Assembly: GCA_947627875.1 (NCBI GenBank)
Contig: CANQXS010000009.1
Location: 29,208 to 93,207 of the forward strand
Source of the DNA: an uncultured Clostridia bacterium
GTDB taxonomy: Bacteria > Bacillota > Clostridia > Oscillospirales > Ruminococcaceae
DNA length: 64,000 nucleotides
Direction of reading: 5' to 3'
Under the pieces are notes generated by a model, which worked only from the letters and a program-made list of their open reading frames with translations, had not been told where the DNA came from and did no database searches. A program made the translations under genes and the position numbers. Shown here in pieces: positions 35,134-43,685 of this stretch; within the stretch, counting starts at the first letter, position 1, and each line of letters begins with the position of its first letter.

Positions 35134-36408
35134 TTAATCCGTGAAGCCCTCTATTCCTTGGCTCTTTGCCTCTTCGATTCGCTTTTCGTCCATTATCTTA
35201 ACGCAGCCCTCGGCGTCGGTCCCGCCGCTAAGCAGGCTGTTGAAAGCCTCGGCGACGTCTTCGGCGCTGTAGCCGATTATTCTCGTCGCGGCGGTAGATA
35301 CGCGCTCCTTGGCTTTTATCGAGGCGGCCGCCTCGGTAACCATATCCGACTGGATATTGGTCGTCTGCCCCTTGAAGCAGCTCACCGTCGAAATGCCTTT
35401 AAAAGCGGCGTTGTAGTGTTCGGGGAAGGCGCAGAAGGCGAGGAAGTTCAGCGCCTCGTCGAGCTTTTCGCTGTTCTTGTTGACCATCATCATATTGAGG
35501 TTGCCGCCCTCGTAGGTCCCGCCGGCGCAGGTGTTCATAAAAACGGGCATAAGCGCGAAGTCGTCGACGGTGTATTTTCCGCCCTGAAAATCGGTGTAAA
35601 ACCAGGTGTCCCAGATAAAGGTCATAACCGCTTCGCCCGAGCCGAGCTGCTCGCCGATGCCGTCCCAGCCGGTCTCGGCGTATTTCTGACCGAACCAGCC
35701 CTTTTTTGCGGCTCCGGCTATCCATTCCGCCATATCCTTAACGGCGGGTATCTCGGAATAGGATACCTCGTTGGCGTTGATTTTTTCGAGAAGCTCATCG
35801 TCGTCGGCGAATATCGGGTCGAGCCCGAACTGATACATCCAGGTGCAGCCGTCGGCGGGCCAGCAGATGGGGGTGTAGCCTATTTCGGCGAGGGTCTCGC
35901 ATAAAACGTCGAACTCTGCCTGAGTCGCTGCGGGCTTCAGCCCGAGGCTGTCGAGCAGGGTCTTGTTGTAGTAGCAGCCCGAGATCGAGCTCTCCCAGAA
36001 GGGCAGCCCCAAAAGATTGCCGTCGGGGTCTTCGCAGTAGGCAGTCGCGCTGTCGGTGAGGTCCGAAGCCCAGCTCTCGCCGTTTAGATAGAGGAAGTTT
36101 TCGGCGGCGTTGAAGCGCTTGAGGTCGGCGTTGTTGAAATGCATAAATATGTCGGGGACCTCTCCCTTTGCGAACATCTCCGAGGCTTTGAGCTCGTATT
36201 CCGAATCCTCGTATTCGATTATTCTGAGCTTGTTGCCGGTCTCGCTTTCATAAAGCCTGAAGATCGCGGTCATATAGCTCTTTTCCATATCGCTCTTTCT
36301 GCCCATAACCGTGAGGGCGTCGGAGTTTTCGTTTCCCGAGCAGCCGCTCACAGTAAAAAGAGTCAGCGCGGCTAAAATAAGCGCCGCGGCGGTCTTTAAA
36401 GCTTTCAT
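35134..36408 (-). CDS. Solute-binding lipoprotein coupled to the hybrid sensor kinase
   Basis: A 424-residue lipoprotein (lipobox TVSGC) of the family 1 extracellular solute-binding type: VPDIFMHFNNADLKRF, GLPFWESSISGCYYNK and the C-terminal EALNFLAFCAFPEHYN are typical. Its ATG overlaps the stop of the hybrid kinase by 4 bp (36405-36408), so the two are co-translated. There is no ABC permease nearby. The likely role is to present a sugar to the kinase's periplasm-side sensor domain rather than to a transporter, as in LuxP/ChvE-like systems; this is inference from coupling. Confidence 0.85.
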   Translation of the reverse strand: MKALKTAAALILAALTLFTVSGCSGNENSDALTVMGRKSDMEKSYMTAIFRLYESETGNKLRIIEYEDSEYELKASEMFAKGEVPDIFMHFNNADLKRFNAAENFLYLNGESWASDLTDSATAYCEDPDGNLLGLPFWESSISGCYYNKTLLDSLGLKPAATQAEFDVLCETLAEIGYTPICWPADGCTWMYQFGLDPIFADDDELLEKINANEVSYSEIPAVKDMAEWIAGAAKKGWFGQKYAETGWDGIGEQLGSGEAVMTFIWDTWFYTDFQGGKYTVDDFALMPVFMNTCAGGTYEGGNLNMMMVNKNSEKLDEALNFLAFCAFPEHYNAAFKGISTVSCFKGQTTNIQSDMVTEAAASIKAKERVSTAATRIIGYSAEDVAEAFNSLLSGGTDAEGCVKIMDEKRIEEAKSQGIEGFTD

Positions 36409-39353
36409 TCTTTTCCGTCCTCTGTTTTCTTGGATTTTTTCCCGCCCGCGAGCTTTCCTACGAGCGCTCTTACCGCGGTCATATTTATCGGCTTCGCCAG
36501 ATGCCCGTCCATTCCCGAGTCGAGAGCGTTCCTAACGTCCTCGGCGAAGGTATTAGCGGTCATCGCGGCTATGGGTATAGTCTTTGCTTCGGGGTGAGAG
36601 CAGGCGCGTATTTCGCGGGTCGCTTCGTAGCCGTTCATCACGGGCATCTGCACGTCCATAAGTATCATATCGAAATGCCCGGGCTCTGATTTTTCAAACA
36701 TCTCGAGCGCTATTTTGCCGTTTACCGCGAGCTCGCAGGTCGCGCCCTCTATTTCGAGCATTTCGGTGAGTATCTCGGCGTTGAGCTCGTTGTCCTCCGC
36801 TACGAGGAAGTGCAGCCCCTCCATAACTCTGCCGTCGGGCTCGTCGCCCGAGGCGGCGGGGGAGACCTGCTCGAAGAAGAGCGGCTTTATTGCCTGCCAG
36901 AAGGTCGAGGCGAAGAAGGGCTTCGGCATAAAGGCGTTTATTCCCGCTTTGCGGGCTTCGTCCTCGATCTCGCTCCAGTCGTATGAAGTCAGAACGAGTA
37001 TCGGAACGCTCGCGCCTATTTCTGCGCGTATGCGGCGGGCGGCTTCTACTCCGTCAACTCCGGGCATCTTCCAGTCGAGGAGGATAACGTGGTAGTCCTC
37101 GCCGCGGTTATGGGCGTCTACAGCCTCTCTGACCGCGGATTCGCCGTCGGTGACGTACGATACGTTTACTCCGGTGTCGCTCATAAGCTCTTTAATGTCG
37201 AGGCATATCTCCTCTTCGTCGTCGGCGACGAGGAGCCTTGTTATCTTCTGCCTGAACCATTCCTCCGCTTCCTCGGGCTCGGGAAGCGCGAAGGAGAGCT
37301 CAACCGTAAAGGTGCTGCCCTTGCCTATTTCGCTTTCTACCGAGATGATCCCGCCCATAAGGTCTACGAGGTTCTTTGTTATCGCCATTCCGAGCCCCGT
37401 TCCCTGGATTTTGTTGGTGACGGAGTTTATCTCGCGGCTGAAAGGAGCGAAAACCTCCTTCTGGAATTCTTCGCTCATTCCTATTCCGTTGTCGCGGACC
37501 GTGAACCTGAGCTTGGCGTATTGCTGAGCTGGGCTTTGGAGCTCGGTAACGGTAAAGTCGATCTTTCCGCCGTCCTGAGTGTATTTTACGGCGTTCGAGA
37601 GAAGGTTTATAAGTATCTGGTTGAGCCTGAGCTTATCGCCGAGGAGCTGCTCGGGCGGCGTTCCCTGAACATGCATTAAGAATTCCTGACCCTTTGCCTT
37701 TGCCTGCGGAGCTATCATAATGCTTATATCTTCAAGGAGCTGCGGCAGGCTGAATCGGTCGACGTTGAGCGAGGTCTTTCCGCTCTCTATCTTGCTCATA
37801 TCGAGAACGTCGTTTATAAGGCTCAGAAGGTGCTGGCTCGAAGCGGTTATCTTGCGGGTGTATTCCCTTACCTTGTCGGGGCGGTCGGCGTCTTTTTCGA
37901 GAAGTACCGAGAACCCGACGATGGCGTTCATAGGCGTGCGTATGTCATGAGACATATTCGAGAGGAAGTTGCTCTTTGCCTCGTTTGCGCTCTGGGCGGC
38001 GTTGAGCGCCTCCTGGAGCTTTTGGTTCATTTGCTGCTCAAGGGTGCGGTCCGACATAACGCTGATGTATTTTCTTACGTTCTGAATGCTCATATGGTAA
38101 ACGGTCATTCTGTACCAGCGGCGCTCGCCGGTAACCTGGTGCATACATTCGCATTCGCGGTATTTGCTGCCGTTGAGAGGTATTTCCGCAAGCTCGTCCT
38201 TCGGAATGACTATACTTAAGCTGACCGCGCACTTTTCGAGGACTCTTATATCCTCTCTAATCTCGTGGACGGGTATTCCGAGAAGGCGCTCGGTGTTGGG
38301 GCTTATGTAGTCAACTCCGTAGTTGTTGGCGTCTATCATTATGAAGATATCGTCGACGCTGTTTGAAAGAACGTCGAACATCCTCTCGCGGTACATAAGC
38401 TCGGTCCTGTTCCTGCGCGAAAGCTTATAGCTCCTGAGAAGCACAAGGACCGTGACGGTTATGCCTATAAGCAGGAATATAACGAGCAGCACGGTAGTAG
38501 TCATCTTCTGGACCGAGAGGAAGCCCGCGCTTATTACGTTCTGGGGGACGGAGCTTAGAAGGACGTAATCCTGAAAACCTACCGGCTGATATAGCAGGCA
38601 GTGGGTATCTTCGCCGATTTTGCACTGCAAAACTCCGGTCTCGCCGTTTTCCCAGTGCTTCTGCATTTCGTCGAGGTCCCCGTCGCTTATGTCCGAGGCG
38701 GCTTTTAAGTAGACGAGGTAGTTTGCGAAAACGCTGCCGCCGCTCTGGGTCGAGAGGAGAACTCTGCCGTCGCTGTGAAGAACGAAGCACCTCGCTTTCC
38801 CCGAGAAGGCGTCTACGTTGAGAGAGCTCGAAAGGTCGTCGTTCGTATAGCTCACGGCGACTGCGTCGTAGCCGAAGCCCTTGTAATCCGCATGCTCTAC
38901 GGGCATAGCGAAAAGCGTTACCTCCTGACCGTCGGCGAGGGTCTGCCCCGTGAGGACCGGCATTTTCTCGGAAAACAGCCTGTAGCTCTCGCTTTCGAGG
39001 TCAATATCCTCGGGATTTCCGTCGGCGGCTATGCAGGAGCCTTCTTTTGAGATAAAGTAAAACTGAGAGAAGCCCCAGTAGTCTGTCTTGCCGTATATAT
39101 AATCCGCGATGTCGGTGTCGGATCCCGCGATGGCAATATAATCGTTCCAGCCCTTGAGCAGAGCCCAGTTGCGCTCGGAGAACGAGAAGAACGAGCGCTG
39201 TACTTGGCTGTATACCTCGGCGAGGTGGGTGGTGCTGTCTTCATATATTCGCTTCGAGGAGAAATTGACGTAAACCATACCGATAACCACCGCCGAAGCG
39301 ACGACGGCGAAGAGGCTTAAGCCCAGAAGCAGATCCTTGACCCATTTTTTCAT
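36405..39353 (-). CDS. Hybrid sensor histidine kinase with two receiver domains
   Basis: A 982-residue membrane kinase. The start at 39353 gives a normal TM helix (LLLGLSLFAVVASAVVIGMVY) and a 50-nt leader; the track start at 39392 is only about 10 nt from the predicted transcription start. Domains: TM1 (8-30), an extracellular Cache-like sensor (30-280), TM2 (280-305), PAS (about 320-440), HisKA with SHDIRTPMN (about 455-520), HATPase with NLLSNAVKYT, DNGIGM and GTGLGMAITK (570-690), REC1 (LLDWKMPG, about 700-820) and REC2 (LMDVQMPVMNG, about 845-965). No HPt and no DNA-binding output are present, so phosphate must pass to a partner elsewhere. It overlaps the solute-binding lipoprotein gene. 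Confidence 0.92.
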   Translation of the reverse strand: MKKWVKDLLLGLSLFAVVASAVVIGMVYVNFSSKRIYEDSTTHLAEVYSQVQRSFFSFSERNWALLKGWNDYIAIAGSDTDIADYIYGKTDYWGFSQFYFISKEGSCIAADGNPEDIDLESESYRLFSEKMPVLTGQTLADGQEVTLFAMPVEHADYKGFGYDAVAVSYTNDDLSSSLNVDAFSGKARCFVLHSDGRVLLSTQSGGSVFANYLVYLKAASDISDGDLDEMQKHWENGETGVLQCKIGEDTHCLLYQPVGFQDYVLLSSVPQNVISAGFLSVQKMTTTVLLVIFLLIGITVTVLVLLRSYKLSRRNRTELMYRERMFDVLSNSVDDIFIMIDANNYGVDYISPNTERLLGIPVHEIREDIRVLEKCAVSLSIVIPKDELAEIPLNGSKYRECECMHQVTGERRWYRMTVYHMSIQNVRKYISVMSDRTLEQQMNQKLQEALNAAQSANEAKSNFLSNMSHDIRTPMNAIVGFSVLLEKDADRPDKVREYTRKITASSQHLLSLINDVLDMSKIESGKTSLNVDRFSLPQLLEDISIMIAPQAKAKGQEFLMHVQGTPPEQLLGDKLRLNQILINLLSNAVKYTQDGGKIDFTVTELQSPAQQYAKLRFTVRDNGIGMSEEFQKEVFAPFSREINSVTNKIQGTGLGMAITKNLVDLMGGIISVESEIGKGSTFTVELSFALPEPEEAEEWFRQKITRLLVADDEEEICLDIKELMSDTGVNVSYVTDGESAVREAVDAHNRGEDYHVILLDWKMPGVDGVEAARRIRAEIGASVPILVLTSYDWSEIEDEARKAGINAFMPKPFFASTFWQAIKPLFFEQVSPAASGDEPDGRVMEGLHFLVAEDNELNAEILTEMLEIEGATCELAVNGKIALEMFEKSEPGHFDMILMDVQMPVMNGYEATREIRACSHPEAKTIPIAAMTANTFAEDVRNALDSGMDGHLAKPINMTAVRALVGKLAGGKKSKKTEDGKE

Positions 39354-39401
39354 CTTTCCACACCCTGTATCTGTTTTTTGCGCAAAATACATACTAAATC
39401 A

Positions 39402-39430
39402 ATACTATCATAATGAAGTAAAAAAGTCAA
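39402..39430 (-). promoter_or_regulatory. Promoter of the sensor kinase operon
   Basis: Minus strand TTGACT (39425-39430), 17 bp, TAGTAT (39402-39407). Confidence 0.65.
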
Positions 39431-39523
39431 TCCCGAATATTTGGAAGATGCAAAATAGCGCTGTTAGTGTACAAGATGTATTATACTCCAACAAATAGGT
39501 GAGGGAAGGGAAAAATAATTATC

Positions 39524-39552
39524 TTGACAACGCCGCGGAATAGTGATATAAT
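39524..39552 (+). promoter_or_regulatory. Consensus promoter of tRNA-Arg
   Basis: TTGACA (39524-39529), 17 bp, TATAAT (39547-39552): a perfect sigma-A consensus, 14 bp before the tRNA. Confidence 0.9.
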
Positions 39553-39566
39553 ACTGCCCGTGACAC

Positions 39567-39643
39567 GTCGCTATAGCTCAGCAGGATAGAGCGGCCGCCT
39601 CCTAAGCGGCAGGCCGGAGGTTCGAATCCTCTTAGCGACGCCA
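39567..39643 (+). tRNA. tRNA-Arg (anticodon CCT)
   Basis: The cloverleaf folds fully. The acceptor GTCGCTA pairs with TAGCGAC, the anticodon stem is GCCGC/GCGGC with loop CTCCTAA (anticodon CCT, reads AGG), and the T-arm is GGAGG-TTCGAAT-CCTCT. CCA is encoded at 39641-39643. Confidence 0.96.
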
Positions 39644-40116
39644 CGCCGTCGCGGACTTCGTATCGTTCGCGGCGGCATTTTTTATGCCGCTGCTCATTCA
39701 CTCCGTCGCTCCGGCTTTTTCCCCAAAACGCCGGCGTTTTGGGGACCCCTATACGCGGCAAGCCCTCTTTGCTTGCCGCGATTCGCTTTTTTACCTATAT
39801 GCGAATCGCGGCGTTGCTTGACGGGCTGCCGCTCCTCCTCCCCAAAAATGCCGCTTTGCGTCATTTTCGGGGACCCCTTTTTGCAAGCTGCATATCGCTT
39901 GCGGCGCCTATTTTTTTGACTTAACGCGCACACGCCCGCGCGCATACGCGTAAAAACTCTTTGAGGGCAAGCAATCAATCGTTCACGATTGCGAAGCCCG
40001 AAAAGACAGCTTTTTACGCTTATGCTGCCTCCCCAAAAATGCTTGCGCATTTTCGGGGACCCCTTTTAATTTCGCGGACTCCGTATCGTTCGCGGCGGCA
40101 TTTTTATGCCGCTTTT
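39644..40116 (+). repeat. Hairpin-rich non-coding repeat region after tRNA-Arg
   Basis: No gene is supported here. A 42-43 bp element (TCGCGGACT-C/T-CGTATCGTTCGCG...) occurs at 39649-39691 and again at 40072-40113; each ends in GCGGCAT-T5-6-ATGCCGC and the second is followed by six T, so it can end the tRNA transcript. Between them are three CCCC-A4-5...T4-GGGGACCCCT hairpins (39721-39744, a perfect 24-bp palindrome; 39840-39872; 40031-40058). Further stems are CGCGGCAAGC/GCTTGCCGCG (39754-39780), ATTCGC/GCGAAT, and CAATCG-TTCA-CGATTG (about 39977). It resembles a REP-like or structured intergenic element. Confidence 0.75.
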
Positions 40117-41247
40117 TTATCCCCCGATATACTTCAGCCCGAACATAAACGCAAGGAGGATAAAGAGAAACCCGAAGTTGAACGCCGAGAAGTATTCAAC
40201 GTAGTATTTCGCGTGGTGCGGGTGGTGCTTGGTGTATTCGCGGAAGGTTATAAGCGAGGCAAGCGAGGCTATAAGCGTGCCTATCCCGCCGATGTTCACT
40301 CCGACGAGAAGGTCGGGGTAGTTGTCCGTAAACTGAGAGAGGAGTATAGCCGAGGGGACGTTTGAAATGCACTGGCAGGAGATAACGCTGAATAAAAGCG
40401 TGCTTTGCTCCATAAGCGCCGAGAAGAAGTCCCTGACGGCGCCTATCCTCGCCATATTTCCCGCAAAGATGAAGAAAAACACAAACGTCAGCAGCAGGGG
40501 ATAGTCCACCATCTTAAGCGCCTTGCGGTCGGCAACGAGCAGTACGGCGGGGATAACTATAAGCCCTATCCAATAGGGTATCCCGCGGAAGACTATAACT
40601 ATCGCGAGCAGAAACAGCAAAAGATATAGCGCAGTCCGCTTCGGCTCGAGGGTGAGCTTTTCCTCCTCGAAGCGCATAGGCTCGTTTTTTACGAAAACGA
40701 TGCAGCAGAGCGTTATCAGCGACACCGAAAGAATAAACGGCGGCGCCATTATCGACATAAATTCCCCGACGGGTATCTGAAATTTGGTGTAAAGATAGAG
40801 GTTCTGCGGGTTGCCGAACGGCGTGAGCATTCCGCCGAGGTTCGCGGCGATGTTCTGCATTATAAACGTGAACGCCATATATTTGCGCTTGCGCGAGGCG
40901 GTCAGGACAAAATACCCGAGCGGCAAAAATGTGAGGAGCGCCATATCGTTGGCAATCAGCATCGAGCCGATGAAGGTAATATAAACGAGGGCGAGAATGC
41001 AGATACGGGCGTTCTTGAAGCGCTCTACTATCTTTTCTGCAAGGACGTAGAAGAAATTTACGTTTTTAAGCGCGCATACCACCGCGAGTACGCAGAAAAG
41101 GCAGGTGAGCGTTTTAAAGTCGAAATAGCCGACGTATTCCCTGTCGGGCGGGACCACCGCCGATGTGACAACAGCCGCGCAGAGCGCGACGAACATCACC
41201 GTGTTCTTTCGGACGAAGTCCTTTATCTTCATAAACGAAGCTTTCAT
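40117..41247 (-). CDS. Anion permease of the SLC13/ArsB (ion transporter) superfamily
   Basis: A 376-residue membrane protein with about ten helices; the start at 41247 follows GAGGAGTATAT. Typical signatures are NDMALLTFLPLG and NLGGMLTPFGNPQN in the first half and CQCISNVPSAILLSQF in the second, the inverted-repeat hairpins of CitMHS/ArsB/NhaD-type carriers. Substrate (dicarboxylate, citrate, arsenite or similar anion) cannot be told. It is slightly short for ArsB (about 430). Its stop lies against the repeat region's second direct copy. Confidence 0.82.
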   Translation of the reverse strand: MKASFMKIKDFVRKNTVMFVALCAAVVTSAVVPPDREYVGYFDFKTLTCLFCVLAVVCALKNVNFFYVLAEKIVERFKNARICILALVYITFIGSMLIANDMALLTFLPLGYFVLTASRKRKYMAFTFIMQNIAANLGGMLTPFGNPQNLYLYTKFQIPVGEFMSIMAPPFILSVSLITLCCIVFVKNEPMRFEEEKLTLEPKRTALYLLLFLLAIVIVFRGIPYWIGLIVIPAVLLVADRKALKMVDYPLLLTFVFFFIFAGNMARIGAVRDFFSALMEQSTLLFSVISCQCISNVPSAILLSQFTDNYPDLLVGVNIGGIGTLIASLASLITFREYTKHHPHHAKYYVEYFSAFNFGFLFILLAFMFGLKYIGG

Positions 41248-41292
41248 ATATACTCCTCTTTGCTCCCTCTTTGATCATTCGCAAACAACGGT

Positions 41293-41321
41293 ATTCTACT
41301 ACTTTTTTCTTTGGAAAGCAA
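41293..41321 (-). promoter_or_regulatory. Promoter of the anion permease gene
   Basis: Minus strand TTGCTT (41316-41321), 17 bp, TAGAAT (41293-41298). Confidence 0.6.
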
Positions 41322-41386
41322 TATCATTTGCCGACAAATTTTTCGCCCGCTTAGGCGGAAAAAATATTAAAATTTTACTGTTAGAC

Positions 41387-41415
41387 TTGCGTTTGAAGCC
41401 GTAAGGGGTTATAAT
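41387..41415 (+). promoter_or_regulatory. Promoter of ktrBA
   Basis: TTGCGT (41387-41392), 17 bp, TATAAT (41410-41415); a second TATAAT lies at 41419-41424. Confidence 0.65.
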
Positions 41416-41446
41416 AGATATAATTACGCAGAGAGGCGGTGAGAAA

Positions 41447-42772
41447 ATGTCGGTATTCAGAAAGATGAGCTCGGCTCAGATAATAATTCTCGGCTTTGCG
41501 GCCTTCATTCTTTTCGGAGCCATTCTTTTAATGCTCCCGATATCTACGCGCGGCGAGGGCGGCGCGAGCTTTGCCGACGCGGTTTTCACCTCGACCTCGG
41601 CGGTATGCGTTACCGGTCTTGTCGTCCGCGACACCGCTACCTATTGGTCGGGCTTCGGTCAGGCGGTGATCCTTATGCTTATTCAGGTCGGCGGAATGGG
41701 AGTGGTCACCTTTGCTGTTGCGCTCGCCTCTTTTTCGGGCAGAAAGATAAGCCTTAAGCAGCGCAGCACTATGCAGGAGGCAATTTCGGCGCACAGCATA
41801 GGCGGGGTAGTGAACCTCACCGGCTTTATAATAAAGCTGACGGCAGTATTCGAGCTTGCGGGCGCGCTTATAATGGCGCCTTCGTTCTGCCGCGAATTCG
41901 GCGTCTTAAAGGGAATATGGTACAGCCTGTTCCATTCGGTTTCGGCGTTCTGCAACGCAGGCTTCGACCTTATGGGCGTAAAGGAGCAGTTTTCATCGCT
42001 TACATATTTCAGCGCCGACCCGCTGATAAACATAGCGGTGATAGCGCTTATAACGATAGGCGGCATCGGCTTCCTGACTTGGGACGACATAAGAAAGAAT
42101 AAATTCCGCTTCCGCAGATACAGTATGCAGAGCAAGGTTATCTTAACGACTTCGGCGCTCTTGGTGCTGTTTCCGGCGCTCTATTTCTTCTTCGGAGAGC
42201 TCTCGGGGCTCCCACTCGGCGAGAGGATAGCCCAGTCGGTGTTCCAATCGGTCACAACAAGGACCGCGGGCTTCAACACCGCCGACCTAAGCGCTTTCAG
42301 CGAAGTCGGCGTTGCCGTTATGATAATTCCGATGCTTGTGGGCGGCTCCCCGGGCTCGACCGCCGGAGGAATGAAGACCACCACCCTTGCCGTGCTTGTT
42401 TCGACTGCGGTATCGGTGTTCCGCAGAAGGGAACACACCCGTTTCTTCGGCAGAAGGACCGACGAGAATACCGTAAGGAGCGCCTCGACGATACTCACTA
42501 TGTATCTTGCGCTGTTCATCGGCGGCGGGCTGATAATAAGCCGAGTCGAGCAGCTCCCGCTTCTGACCTGCCTCTTTGAGACTGCTTCCGCAGTCGGAAC
42601 GGTAGGTCTCACCCTCGGGATAACCCCGACCCTCGGGCATCTTTCGAGGGCAATTCTCATTCTTTTGATGTATCTCGGGCGCGTGGGCGGGCTCACTCTT
42701 ATATTCGCGGCGCTCTCGGGTACAACAGGCAACACCGCCCGTCTGCCGCAGGAAAAGCTGACAATAGGTTAG
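41447..42772 (+). CDS. ktrB: Potassium uptake channel subunit KtrB/TrkH
   Basis: A 441-residue membrane protein of the Trk/Ktr family; ATG 41447 follows GAGGCGGTGAG. Four pore loops with the selectivity glycines are visible: SAVCVTGLVV, SAFCNAGFDL, TTRTAGFNT and SAVGTVGLTL. It forms the sodium- or proton-coupled K+ pathway, and the nucleotide-binding ring encoded 10 bp downstream gates it. Length matches KtrB (about 440-450). Confidence 0.94.
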   Translation: MSVFRKMSSAQIIILGFAAFILFGAILLMLPISTRGEGGASFADAVFTSTSAVCVTGLVVRDTATYWSGFGQAVILMLIQVGGMGVVTFAVALASFSGRKISLKQRSTMQEAISAHSIGGVVNLTGFIIKLTAVFELAGALIMAPSFCREFGVLKGIWYSLFHSVSAFCNAGFDLMGVKEQFSSLTYFSADPLINIAVIALITIGGIGFLTWDDIRKNKFRFRRYSMQSKVILTTSALLVLFPALYFFFGELSGLPLGERIAQSVFQSVTTRTAGFNTADLSAFSEVGVAVMIIPMLVGGSPGSTAGGMKTTTLAVLVSTAVSVFRRREHTRFFGRRTDENTVRSASTILTMYLALFIGGGLIISRVEQLPLLTCLFETASAVGTVGLTLGITPTLGHLSRAILILLMYLGRVGGLTLIFAALSGTTGNTARLPQEKLTIG

Positions 42773-42782
42773 GAGGATCGCT

Positions 42783-43430
42783 ATGAAATCAATACTGCTT
42801 ATAGGTCTCGGAAGGTTCGGAAAGCATATCGCCGAGGAGCTCAACAAATTAGGTCATGAGGTAATGGCTGTCGATTTGAGCGAGGAGAGGGTAAATTCGG
42901 TGCTGAAATTCGTCACCAACGCCCAGATAGGCGACAGCACGAACAAAAGCTTCCTCGAATCCCTCGGGATAAAGAGCTTCGACGCCTGCATCGTAACGAT
43001 AGGAGACAACTTCCAGAGCTCGCTCGAAACGGCTTCGCTGCTCAAGGAGCTCGGCGCGAAAAAGGTCATAGCGAGGGCTTCGCGCGGCGTTCAGGAAAAA
43101 TTCCTGCTCCGCAACGGCGCCGACGAGGTCGTTTACCCCGAAAAGCAGCTCGCCGCCTGGACCGCGATCCGCTGCGCCTCAGACCACATTTTGGACTACA
43201 TCGAGTTAGACGACGGCTATTCCATCTTCGAGGTCGCGATACCCGAGGAATGGTATAACAAGACCGTCGGGCAGCTCGACATCCGCAAAAAATACGGGAT
43301 AAATATTCTCGGCGTCCGCGATTTCGGTAAGCTGAATATGAACATCACCGCCGATACGCTGCTCGACACCGAAAGCTCGGTCCTCGTCCTCGGCGAGCAG
43401 AGGGCTATTCAGAAGTGCTTCAAAATTTAA
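42783..43430 (+). CDS. ktrA: Potassium uptake regulatory subunit KtrA
   Basis: A 215-residue cytoplasmic RCK protein; ATG 42783 follows TTAGGAGGATC. RCK_N (1-125) has the Rossmann loop GLGRFGKHIAEEL and the acidic end of strand two (VDLSEER); RCK_C (about 140-215) closes the ring. It binds ATP/ADP and usually c-di-AMP to gate KtrB. Confidence 0.94.
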   Translation: MKSILLIGLGRFGKHIAEELNKLGHEVMAVDLSEERVNSVLKFVTNAQIGDSTNKSFLESLGIKSFDACIVTIGDNFQSSLETASLLKELGAKKVIARASRGVQEKFLLRNGADEVVYPEKQLAAWTAIRCASDHILDYIELDDGYSIFEVAIPEEWYNKTVGQLDIRKKYGINILGVRDFGKLNMNITADTLLDTESSVLVLGEQRAIQKCFKI

Positions 43431-43436
43431 ATTATC

Positions 43437-43470
43437 AAGGCTCCTTTGCGCTTAACAAAGGAGCCTTTTC
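43437..43470 (+). terminator. Terminator of ktrBA
   Basis: AAGGCTCCTTTG pairs with CAAAGGAGCCTT (12 bp), followed by TTC and a T-rich tail. Confidence 0.9.
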
Positions 43471-43525
43471 ATATTTTCAAAAAAGTCTTTTTTTAAAACA
43501 CCAAAAATCGGAAATAACGTGATAT

Positions 43526-43670
43526 TATAATTATATCCCGATGAAAATCGGGGCTCTGTAACGCAATTATGGAGATGGAGTGAAGCAAAAAGCGGGAGTC
43601 CGCTTTTGTGCGGATACCCGAGAGAAAACGGCGTTCCCGTCTTTTAGGCAGGAGCGCCGTTCATTTTATT
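43526..43670 (+). ncRNA. Candidate small structured RNA
   Basis: A TATAAT at 43526-43531 (no matching -35) precedes three stems in 140 bp: CCCGAT-GAAA-ATCGGG (about 43538), CGGGAGTCCGC/GCGGATACCCG with one mismatch (about 43593-43620), and AACGGCGTTCC/GGAGCGCCGTT (43627-43661) followed by CATTTTATTTT. The last stem also works as terminator of the converging gene. No convincing ORF lies in it (only ATGGAGATGGAGTGA). It does not match a riboswitch class I can name. Confidence 0.35.
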
Positions 43671-43672
43671 TT
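43627..43672. terminator. Bidirectional terminator
   Basis: An 11-bp stem (AACGGCGTTCC with GGAGCGCCGTT) with TTTTATTTT on the plus side and CGTTTTCTC on the minus side. Confidence 0.75.
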
Positions 43673-43685
43673 ATCAAAGCCGTTT

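Noticed and set aside
39694-40050. Minus-strand ORFs after tRNA-Arg
   Set aside because: Low-complexity basic translations of the hairpin repeats with no start site.
39644-40116. CRISPR array or tRNA-linked attachment site
   Set aside because: Hairpin copies are irregularly spaced and without equal spacers; the framing repeat does not include the tRNA 3' end and no integrase is present.
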